From Deltaproteobacteria bacterium (GTDB lineage: Bacteria; Desulfobacterota; Desulfobacteria; Desulfobacterales; JAUVGT01): a stretch of DNA of 6,966 nt. Location: NCBI GenBank assembly GCA_030593645.1, contig JAUVGT010000269.1, forward strand, positions 1 through 6,966. The letters run 5' to 3'. Under the pieces are notes generated by a model that searched no databases, was not told where the DNA came from, and saw only the letters and a list, made by a program, of their open reading frames with translations. Both the position numbers and the translations under genes were made by a program. Position 1 is the stretch's first letter. Each line of letters opens with the position of its first letter. Shown here piece by piece: positions 1 through 6,966 of this stretch.

Positions 1-1330
1 AATTGGCCGCGCATGAATACAGGAGATTTTCTTCAATGGTCCCGTTAAAGATAAAGGGTGACTGGGGTACAAAACCGACATTGGCAGAGATGTCTTTTTT
101 AGTCAAATCCGCAACTTCTTTCCCACCAATAAGCACGTGTCCGGAGGAATACTTGTAGAGTTGGCTGATACACTGGGCCAGAGTGCTCTTCCCACTGCCT
201 GAAAATCCGACCAGGGCCAGGTTTTCACCAGGCTTAAGTTTAAGATCTACACTGTTGAGCAGCCGAATACCATCTTCAGTCGTAAATGTCAGATCTTTGA
301 CCTCTACTCCGGATTCGAGTTGATGCGGCTCTCTGCCCGGGCTTTCAATCTGATGATCTTTTGGCACATCAAAAAGCTGCATGGTCCGTTTATACCTGAT
401 GGATGAATCCTGGTATACCTGATAATGGGCGATTAATTCTCTCCATGGGTCGGCAACATTTACCTGAGCTGATAAAAATGCCACCAAAGATCCGAGTTCC
501 AACTGACCGTTCATGACATAGTAACCGCCGAGCAGGAAAATGAAAAAGGGACTTAAATTATTAAAAAAGTTATTGGTTACCTTTACCCCGAATTTATACA
601 GATTCCAAGTCATCCTGATTTTAAACAGTTGATCCACAATGCGGCCAAATTTTTTATTTTCAATGGAAAACGCGCCGCTGCCATGGACTTCATGGATACC
701 GCTAATCGACTCACCGATCTTATTTGACAGGGTTCGGGTGGCATCCACTCTTTTTTTATTGGCAAGATTGACTCGTTTCTGAAGCCGGGGTATCACCAGC
801 AAAATAAACGGGTAAATACCCATGGACAGTGCGGCCAGGACAGGGTGTAGAAAAAACAAGTAGCATGCAAATACCACCAGGGTAAGAATACTGGTCAGCG
901 TTCCGGCAAAAATAATACCCGCGGAATCCCCTGCAGCAGCGATCTCAGTGACCAGGGTTGAAATAACCGTTCCGGGTTGTGTTTTCCTGAAGAAATTCAT
1001 GGGCAGGGACAGAATATGCCTATATAATGCTTTTCTCATTCTGGCCAGAGTACGCTGGCCGATATAAACCTGAAGAGCATTGATCAGAAACTTCATGCCG
1101 CTGAAAGTAAAAATGGCAACCAGATATATGCCGCAATACTGAAGCAGTAAATCCTCCCGACGAAGTCTAATGGCTTCATTGATAATCCGTTTCTGTATTT
1201 CCAGCGGAATAACGTTGATGAAGACCATTAACACAACGATAACAACCAACAGAATCTGCAGCTTTAAATTTTTATCAAATACCCAGGAAAATAAAGTTCG
1301 TTTCACTACTGGAATTTTTTCTTTTTCCAT
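1..1330 (-). CDS. ABC exporter half-transporter (membrane domain plus start of ATPase domain), partial at left edge
   Basis: Fused permease/ATPase of the MsbA/multidrug exporter type (type IV fold), expected to work as a dimer in the inner membrane and export a lipid or other amphiphile. Only the first 443 residues are in the window. Hydrophobic segments at about 24-43, 65-88, 138-160, 163-182, 257-275 and 281-297 fit the six helices of one membrane domain. A family-typical coupling stretch (LPMNFFRKTQPG, 109-120) lies between helices 2 and 3. The ATPase domain begins near 343, with Walker A GFSGSGKS at 375-382 and the Q-loop glutamine at 423 in VPQSPF. The signature motif, Walker B and H-loop lie beyond base 1. 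The aromatic A-loop position (usually FxY) reads F349-T-T, so the adenine-stacking tyrosine seems absent. The ATG at 1330-1328 is preceded by GGGA and AAGGA. It is divergent from the permease operon. The substrate is unknown, and a C-terminal extra domain cannot be excluded. Confidence 0.93.
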   Translation of the reverse strand, partial: MEKEKIPVVKRTLFSWVFDKNLKLQILLVVIVVLMVFINVIPLEIQKRIINEAIRLRREDLLLQYCGIYLVAIFTFSGMKFLINALQVYIGQRTLARMRKALYRHILSLPMNFFRKTQPGTVISTLVTEIAAAGDSAGIIFAGTLTSILTLVVFACYLFFLHPVLAALSMGIYPFILLVIPRLQKRVNLANKKRVDATRTLSNKIGESISGIHEVHGSGAFSIENKKFGRIVDQLFKIRMTWNLYKFGVKVTNNFFNNLSPFFIFLLGGYYVMNGQLELGSLVAFLSAQVNVADPWRELIAHYQVYQDSSIRYKRTMQLFDVPKDHQIESPGREPHQLESGVEVKDLTFTTEDGIRLLNSVDLKLKPGENLALVGFSGSGKSTLAQCISQLYKYSSGHVLIGGKEVADLTKKDISANVGFVPQSPFIFNGTIEENLLYSCAAN

Positions 1331-1465
1331 TGTCCTTTTCCCAAGTTATCATATTATTAACAGGAATCAATCCCGGAATTCTCACAAGCCTGCTGCTGCA
1401 AGCCTTTAGGTATGAGTATTCAAATTTGGATAGAAAGTCAAGAGTTACCCCGTATTAAGAGCTTC

Positions 1466-1495
1466 TTGACTTTAGTAATAAAATTGAATTACAGT
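1466..1495 (+). promoter_or_regulatory. Candidate sigma-70-type promoter for the rightward permease operon
   Basis: A TTGACT -35-like box at 1466-1471 (5 of 6 to consensus) and a TACAGT -10-like box at 1490-1495 (4 of 6) are separated by an AT-rich 18-base spacer. Transcription would begin near 1502, leaving a leader of about 45 bases before the ATG at 1547. A second, weaker pair is TTGTCC 1330-1335 and TATTAT 1352-1357 (16-base spacer), which overlaps the start codon of the leftward gene. These are consensus matches read by eye. Confidence 0.4.
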
Positions 1496-1534
1496 ATTAT
1501 GAACCCGGTCATCAATGGTCCGGATACTTCTCTC

Positions 1535-1537
1535 AGG
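1535..1537 (+). promoter_or_regulatory. Weak ribosome binding site supporting the start at 1547
   Basis: An AGG core (within CAGGT) lies 9 bases before the ATG at 1547. The alternative starts are less well supported: ATG 1499 has no purine-rich stretch in front, and ATG 1412 has only an AGG placed immediately next to it. The site is weak by itself; the case for 1547 also rests on the promoter-like sequence upstream and on where family-like sequence begins. Confidence 0.4.
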
Positions 1538-1546
1538 TTAACATTT

Positions 1547-2230
1547 ATGCCGGAAATTGAACATCAAAAAACTGAACTGCCCAAAAAACAGGTGGTATTA
1601 CCGTTACTCAAATCTATTGAAATAGCCATTAAAAGCATTAAAGTTCGATTTTTTCGATCATTGATCACCACAATGAGCCTGATTCTGGCCATATCTTTCT
1701 ACAGCTATATTAAAATCAATTCCAACGTGGCCAAAGAAGTATTTTTGTCCGGCGATAAACCCGCGATTCAAAAATTATTGCATCTGGGCTATGAACCTTC
1801 CGACAAATCGGATTCCAACCATTCAAACCCCAAAGAACGATGGATCCTGTTTTTATCTTTACTGGTCTGTGTGGTTGGTATCGTCAATACACAGTTGATG
1901 GCCGTTACGGAAAGATTCCGGGAAATCGGCACCATGAAATGCCTGGGTGCCCTGGATCGTTTTATATTAAAACTTTTTTTAATTGAAGCGGCGTTTCAGG
2001 GAATCCTGGGGGCTGGAATCGGGGCCATATCCGGTGCCATGATGGCCATTACAGCCACCTTTTTCAGACTCGGATCCCATGCTTTTATGTTTATAAACTT
2101 ACCGGATATAGCATTGACTCTGGCAACCGCCATTGCATTGGGATGTTTTTTAAGTATCCTGGGCGTATTATATCCGGCACTGGTGGCAGCCAAAATGCAG
2201 CCGGTTCAAGCCATGAGAGGAAAGGACTGA
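1547..2230 (+). CDS. Small FtsX/MacB-type ABC transporter permease with minimal periplasmic domain
   Basis: Inner-membrane permease of the FtsX/MacB/LolC type (type VII ABC fold), 227 residues from ATG 1547. Numbering from this start: a cytoplasmic amphipathic leader (LPLLKSIEIAIKSIKVRFFRS, about 18-38) is followed by helix 1 at about 39-56, only about 40 residues before the next helix, then three helices at about 98-120, 144-168 and 189-213. Typical family features are the VNTQLMAVTERFREIGTMKCLGA stretch (about 113-135, with ERFREIGTMKCLGA matching the conserved coupling region after helix 2) and the C-terminal LYPALVAAKMQPVQAMRGKD. A LolC- or MacB-like protein carries a periplasmic domain of roughly 200 residues between helices 1 and 2; here it is almost absent. 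The frame is also open upstream (ATG 1412 and 1499), but that extension is AT-rich and unlike the family. It is likely the partner of the ATPase starting 26 bases downstream and of the giant permease after that. Confidence 0.85.
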   Translation: MPEIEHQKTELPKKQVVLPLLKSIEIAIKSIKVRFFRSLITTMSLILAISFYSYIKINSNVAKEVFLSGDKPAIQKLLHLGYEPSDKSDSNHSNPKERWILFLSLLVCVVGIVNTQLMAVTERFREIGTMKCLGALDRFILKLFLIEAAFQGILGAGIGAISGAMMAITATFFRLGSHAFMFINLPDIALTLATAIALGCFLSILGVLYPALVAAKMQPVQAMRGKD

Positions 2231-2255
2231 TCTTCAAACCGATCGGCAAAACCAT

Positions 2256-3002
<747 letters not shown>

Positions 3003-3003
3003 C

Positions 3004-6000
3004 TTGATCTATCTATGGTATAGAAGCACTTTCATAAAACAAACCATGATCCTGTTTGCCGCCTGTATTTTAAGCCTGTTTCCGGTCCCTGCCGGATACT
3101 GTGATCAAGTGCCCGCCAATGATGGCCATAGTCTGTATTTTCCCAAGGTCATGGATAGGCTGTCGCATTTTAAAACCAGGCTGTCCGGCAGTCCGGGTGA
3201 ACTGCAAACGGCCCGGTTTATCCTGTCTGAATTTCAGGCCACAGGATCAGACACTGTTGGCACCCAGACCTTTTCTCTTCCGGTGCGCCGTAAAACCCTC
3301 AGCAGGATTACGCTTTTGGATACCGGTCAATCCTATGATTTACACCCATTCATCTCAAATGCCATATCACCGGATACTATCAACGGGCAAGGGCTTACAG
3401 GACATGTAATATATGTGGGACCCGGCCGTCTGGAAGCGTTTAACAACAAATCTGTTAGGGATTCCATTGTTTTAATGGAACTCGATTCCGGAAAAAACTG
3501 GATCAACGCATTGACCCTGGGCGCCAAAGCCCTGATTTACATTCAGCGCCCAAATTCAACCAAATTTCTATTTCATGATAAAACTGAACTGACGCCGGTG
3601 GTTTTTCCCCGGTTTGTTTATACCGCGGACCAGGCTGCCCGAATTTTTGGCCGATTTAAACAGTTACCGGCAGACTCTCCTGTCCGGGTACGTATCATAT
3701 CTGATTTAAAATGGGTTCAGGCTGAAACAAAAAATATATATTGTTTAATTCCCGGAACCGACGCCAAACTGGAAGATGAATTGATTATTGTTGAAGGGTT
3801 CTACGATACCAGTGAATTTGTTGCCGGAGATTCCCCGGGTGCGGATCAGGCATGTTCTGTGGCCACACTGCTTGACCTGGCAAGGTTTTTGAAAACCAAC
3901 CCTCCCAAAAGACCGGTCCTGCTGCTTGCCACTTCAGGTCACGCCAACTCCCTGCATGGGATGAGAGAAATGATATGGGCCATTGATGAAAGGTCAAGAT
4001 CCTTTAGAAAAAGCCAAAAGCACTTAAAAGAAGAAATCAAAAACTATGAATCAGGCCAAAAGATCCTGACCCGTTATACAAATGGGGACTCCATAACCCC
4101 GGAAGAACTTAAAATAGTACGGACATACCTGTCTGATGTCATAAAAGCAAAAATCGACCATCTCAGTAAAATACTGATGCAGCTCAGACTGGAAGAAAAA
4201 ACGGATTACGGACAGATCAAACTTCTGGCCGAGAAACGAATGGCCCTAAAAAGCCTGAATTCAAAAAAAGATCTGGCGGCTACTACCCCGAATGAAAACC
4301 TTTTGATACAAAATCTTCTGCCTCTTTGCCTGGCCCAGACAAAGAATAGACTTGATGATCTCAGGCGTAAGTACCGGCATATCAAAAGTGCCTGGAAACT
4401 CAGAAGTATAATTCAGGATAAAGAAATACAAACGGTAATCTCCCTTCACCTCTCCAGCCATGGTGACGGATTCGGTGCATTTTCACGAGGATGGCTATAT
4501 CCATTAAAATCCAACATTAAACGGTATTCTCCATATACTACCCTTGATAAGGTCCTGACAAAAAGCAGTAAAGCCATCGCCCGAAAACGAGATGGTCCAA
4601 ATATTTTCCTGGATACCTTAAGGCCCTCACTTCACCGATCCTGGGAAAGTTATTTTAAAGACGCACCGCCTTTGGGAGGTGAAGTCAGTTCCCTGGCCGG
4701 TCTTCTTGGCATTACATTTGTCACGACCAATGATGCCAGAAGCTTATGGGGAACACCACAGGATACACTCGATCGGGTAAATATTGAAAATGCAATACAG
4801 CAAAGCCGGTTTATCTCAAACCTGATCGGCAGGCTGTGCGCCGCTGAAAAGTTGACCAAACGCAAACTGCCAAGAAATGGATTCTCGACCGTAAAAGCCC
4901 GGGCCAGTTTTATCCGGCACGGTGAGCTGTTTCCTGAAGCCCCTGCACCGGGAAGCATGGTTCTAACCTTTCAGGGACCCGGTATTTACCGTTCCATAAC
5001 AGACGAATCCGGCGAATTCCTGATCAAGGGAGTGGCCAATAAAAAACACTCTCTCCATAAAGTCATCATCGAAGCTTATAAGTTTGACCATTCTTCAGGA
5101 GAAACCATCTGGGCTGTGGATAAAAAAAGAACCACCAAGGCACGGTATCGAGTTAAAGTGACCCAAAAATCGATGCAAACAGATTTGGTTATGTTCTCCT
5201 GTAAGCAGACCACCCTGATAAATATTCTGGAACCCCGGACCTTTAATTACATGACAAAAATTCAGCTCTTTGATGCCCGGACAAATGCACCGCCGCTGAG
5301 ATACTGGTGGAGCAGGATTGACACACGGTCTTCAGTGCTTTGTTCACTGTTCCTGCAGCCGGGAACACACATAAAACTAACCCTTTCCGATACGCTACTG
5401 ACAAAAAAGATGATCCTTACCCATGCGGACAAAGGACATCCATCCGGAACCGGATACAAAATTGATACCAACCCGATCATTGCTCCGACACCCTATCTGG
5501 CAGCCAGGGACATGTGGACGCTGTTGAACCCGCGGATCCACAACCTTGAACAAAAAGGTATCAATAATCAAAAAATCAGGGACTTAAAACAGGAAGGCAA
5601 CAAAGCCCTTGAAAATGCGGACCTTTTTTACAAAAATAAAACCTATGATAAATTTTTTGAATCAGCCGCAACGTCACTGGCCCTGGCCGGACGAGTGTAC
5701 GACCATGTTGAAAAAAACCAAAAGGATGTTCTTTACGGGGTACTGTTTTATATTATGCTTTTTGTTCCTTTCGCATTCTGCCTGGAACGATTTCTTTTTG
5801 CCTATAGAAATATTTATAAAAGAATTTCAGCATTTCTGATCATCCTGCTTCTGCTTATCACCTTGATATACAATGTCCATCCTGCCTTTGAACTGGCTTA
5901 CAGCCCTGTAGTAATCATACTGGCTTTCTTTATCATTGGACTGTCTGCCATGGTCACCTGGATAATTTTCAACCGGTTTGAAGAAGAAATGAAGCATCTT

Positions 6001-6966
6001 CAAAAACTTGGAAAAAAAGGGGACGATGGAGAAATCAGCCTTCTAAAGGCATTCTCCGCCTCATTTTTTATGGGAATTTCCAATCTGCGCCGTCGAAAAA
6101 TACGGACCATCTTGACCTGTACGACCCTGATCATCCTCACGTTCACTCTCATGAGCTTTACCACAGTGAAAACCATTCGCCAGCATTCTAAATTATTATA
6201 CAATGACAACGCCTCCTATAATGGCCTTCTGCTCAAGCAACTGAACTGGAAAAGCTTACCCGAACAGGCGTTTAATACGATCCAAAACACCATGTCTTCA
6301 GAAATGTCAGCCGCTCCAAGAGCATGGCTTGAAACCGAAGAGCGGACCCGGACCATCAAAGTGCCTGTGGCGTCCCAAAACAGCCGGCTTGAAGCCGACG
6401 GCTTGATCGGCTTGTCCCCCCAGGAAGCCGATATCAGCGGACTTACGAAATACATCACCCGCGGCCGGTGGTTTTTGCCTGAAGACCGGCATGCTGTTCT
6501 TATTCCTGAAAGAATGGCTCAAAAACTGAACATTCTGGATCAGGAACCCGGAGATATCCATATCACTCTCTGGTCCATGCCGTTTACCGTGATCGGCTTT
6601 TTTTCCGGTGAAAACTTTAATCGTTTCAAAGACCTGGATGGAGAGCCCTTGACATCGGTAACCTTTCCGGATGAAGTATTTCAGCAGACCACCGAGGCTG
6701 AAGTGGATGCCATGGAATCCGGCGAAGATATCAAAGCCTTTCAGACCCGCTATACACACGTTCCCTTTGACCAGACCCTGATTATCCCCTACAATACGCT
6801 GATGTCCCTGGGCGGCAGTCTGAAAAGCGTGGCCTTAAAATCCTACATGATCCCGGAGATGCGAATGTACGGTCCGCTGGATGACCGGGCTTTGAACAGC
6901 ATCAAGATCTGCGCCGAACAATATCAGGTTGACGGAGCCATCTACTATGCCGATGTGGGTTGTCGT
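3004..6966 (+). CDS. Giant FtsX/MacB-type permease with periplasmic degenerate M28 peptidase head, partial at right edge
   Basis: Open reading frame of at least 1321 residues without a stop; the C-terminal end is missing. Numbering is from TTG 3004 (ATG 3046 is the alternative). A signal peptide ends near Ala30 (FPVPA/GYC). An M28-like domain follows at about 40-605: an N-terminal motif TRLSGSPG (58-65), a PA-like insert at about 130-220 with GAKALIY 173-179, then GFYDT, PGADQACS, LLLATSGHANSLHG (306-319) and WGTPQDT (582-588) at the places of the zinc and catalytic motifs, mostly substituted. A helical insertion fills 324-478. A beta-rich carboxypeptidase-regulatory-like segment lies near 630-710, and a helical stalk at 837-908. 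Membrane helices are at about 909-927, 941-957 and 968-989, then a basic cytoplasmic NLRRRKIRT (1027-1035), the first FtsX-core helix at 1036-1056, and a MacB-like periplasmic domain with TRGRWF (1153-1157) and MPFTVIG (1192-1198). It probably pairs with the small permease and the ATPase. Substrate unknown. Confidence 0.85.
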   Translation, partial: MIYLWYRSTFIKQTMILFAACILSLFPVPAGYCDQVPANDGHSLYFPKVMDRLSHFKTRLSGSPGELQTARFILSEFQATGSDTVGTQTFSLPVRRKTLSRITLLDTGQSYDLHPFISNAISPDTINGQGLTGHVIYVGPGRLEAFNNKSVRDSIVLMELDSGKNWINALTLGAKALIYIQRPNSTKFLFHDKTELTPVVFPRFVYTADQAARIFGRFKQLPADSPVRVRIISDLKWVQAETKNIYCLIPGTDAKLEDELIIVEGFYDTSEFVAGDSPGADQACSVATLLDLARFLKTNPPKRPVLLLATSGHANSLHGMREMIWAIDERSRSFRKSQKHLKEEIKNYESGQKILTRYTNGDSITPEELKIVRTYLSDVIKAKIDHLSKILMQLRLEEKTDYGQIKLLAEKRMALKSLNSKKDLAATTPNENLLIQNLLPLCLAQTKNRLDDLRRKYRHIKSAWKLRSIIQDKEIQTVISLHLSSHGDGFGAFSRGWLYPLKSNIKRYSPYTTLDKVLTKSSKAIARKRDGPNIFLDTLRPSLHRSWESYFKDAPPLGGEVSSLAGLLGITFVTTNDARSLWGTPQDTLDRVNIENAIQQSRFISNLIGRLCAAEKLTKRKLPRNGFSTVKARASFIRHGELFPEAPAPGSMVLTFQGPGIYRSITDESGEFLIKGVANKKHSLHKVIIEAYKFDHSSGETIWAVDKKRTTKARYRVKVTQKSMQTDLVMFSCKQTTLINILEPRTFNYMTKIQLFDARTNAPPLRYWWSRIDTRSSVLCSLFLQPGTHIKLTLSDTLLTKKMILTHADKGHPSGTGYKIDTNPIIAPTPYLAARDMWTLLNPRIHNLEQKGINNQKIRDLKQEGNKALENADLFYKNKTYDKFFESAATSLALAGRVYDHVEKNQKDVLYGVLFYIMLFVPFAFCLERFLFAYRNIYKRISAFLIILLLLITLIYNVHPAFELAYSPVVIILAFFIIGLSAMVTWIIFNRFEEEMKHLQKLGKKGDDGEISLLKAFSASFFMGISNLRRRKIRTILTCTTLIILTFTLMSFTTVKTIRQHSKLLYNDNASYNGLLLKQLNWKSLPEQAFNTIQNTMSSEMSAAPRAWLETEERTRTIKVPVASQNSRLEADGLIGLSPQEADISGLTKYITRGRWFLPEDRHAVLIPERMAQKLNILDQEPGDIHITLWSMPFTVIGFFSGENFNRFKDLDGEPLTSVTFPDEVFQQTTEAEVDAMESGEDIKAFQTRYTHVPFDQTLIIPYNTLMSLGGSLKSVALKSYMIPEMRMYGPLDDRALNSIKICAEQYQVDGAIYYADVGCR

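Larger units (their letters stand above)
1331..1546. promoter_or_regulatory. Divergent intergenic control region between exporter gene and permease operon
   Basis: About 216 bases separate the exporter start (1330, leftward) from the preferred permease start (1547, rightward). The right half is AT-rich, as expected of a promoter region. Both transcription units must start here unless one has a more distant promoter, so a shared regulator is possible. The hexamer AAGCCT occurs twice (1386-1391 and 1400-1405) around a GCTGCTGC run; this is too short to call an operator. I could not find a convincing -35/-10 pair for the leftward gene. A weak extended -10-like TG-T-TAATAA occurs on the minus strand near 1354-1362. 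Confidence 0.6.

Noticed and set aside
1386..1405. Pair of AAGCCT repeats around a GCTGCTGC run as an operator
   Set aside because: Six-base direct repeats this close to a trinucleotide run can occur by chance and have no dyad symmetry.
1170..1409. Rightward open frame of 79 codons
   Set aside because: It lies almost wholly over the minus-strand exporter gene, has no family-like sequence and is best explained as a shadow of that gene.
1412..1546. Upstream extension of the small permease from ATG 1412 or ATG 1499
   Set aside because: The frame is open, but the extension is AT-rich, covers the best promoter-like sequence, has no properly spaced ribosome site and looks unlike the conserved leader that starts after residue Met at 1547. 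The ATG at 1499 remains a possible start.
3046..3102. Lipoprotein signal peptide ending at Cys33 (PAGYC)
   Set aside because: The residue before the cysteine is Tyr, while a lipobox needs Gly, Ala or Ser there; cleavage by signal peptidase I after VPA fits better.
3796..4770. Active M28 aminopeptidase
   Set aside because: The fold-level motifs are there, but the zinc histidines and the Glu-Glu pair are replaced, so a hydrolase annotation would mislead.
6307..6759. Minus-strand open frame of 150 codons near the right end
   Set aside because: It overlaps the uninterrupted giant permease frame and encodes no recognisable domain; it is a shadow frame, as are the other short frames between 3101 and 6458.

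Overview
The window looks like chromosomal DNA of a Gram-negative bacterium of moderate GC content. My best guess is Desulfobacterota (a Desulfobacteraceae-like sulfate reducer). That guess rests on recalled resemblance of the short permease and its neighbours to proteins of that group, together with periplasm-facing LolCDE/MacB-type export proteins; no marker gene is present to prove it. Almost all of the window is coding, and everything in it is ABC transport.

Layout: (1) Bases 1-1330, minus strand, hold the N-terminal part of a half-size ABC exporter of the MsbA/lipid-A/multidrug type, with six membrane segments followed by the start of its ATPase domain; the rest lies beyond the left edge. 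(2) Bases 1331-1546 form the divergent control region, with promoter-like sequences for the rightward genes. (3) Rightward, apparently one operon: a small FtsX/MacB-type permease (about 1547-2230), a LolD/MacB-type ATPase (2256-3002), and a very large permease that begins about 3004 and is still open at base 6966, so at least 1321 residues long.

The three rightward genes have the composition of a LolCDE-like transporter: one ATPase and two FtsX-type permeases. They are strikingly asymmetric. The small permease has almost no periplasmic domain. The large one carries, ahead of its FtsX-family core, a signal peptide and a periplasmic head of about 870 residues. That head is built on a peptidase M28 fold with a PA-like insertion, in which nearly all zinc-binding and catalytic residues appear to be replaced. 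It also has a helical insertion of about 150 residues, a beta-rich carboxypeptidase-regulatory-like segment, a helical stalk and three extra membrane helices. The simplest reading is an export or mechanotransmission machine of the inner membrane whose periplasmic head is a dead peptidase used to bind something, perhaps a peptide, lipoprotein or envelope polymer. The substrate cannot be read from the sequence.

I see no tRNA, rRNA, CRISPR array, insertion sequence or convincing terminator in the window.
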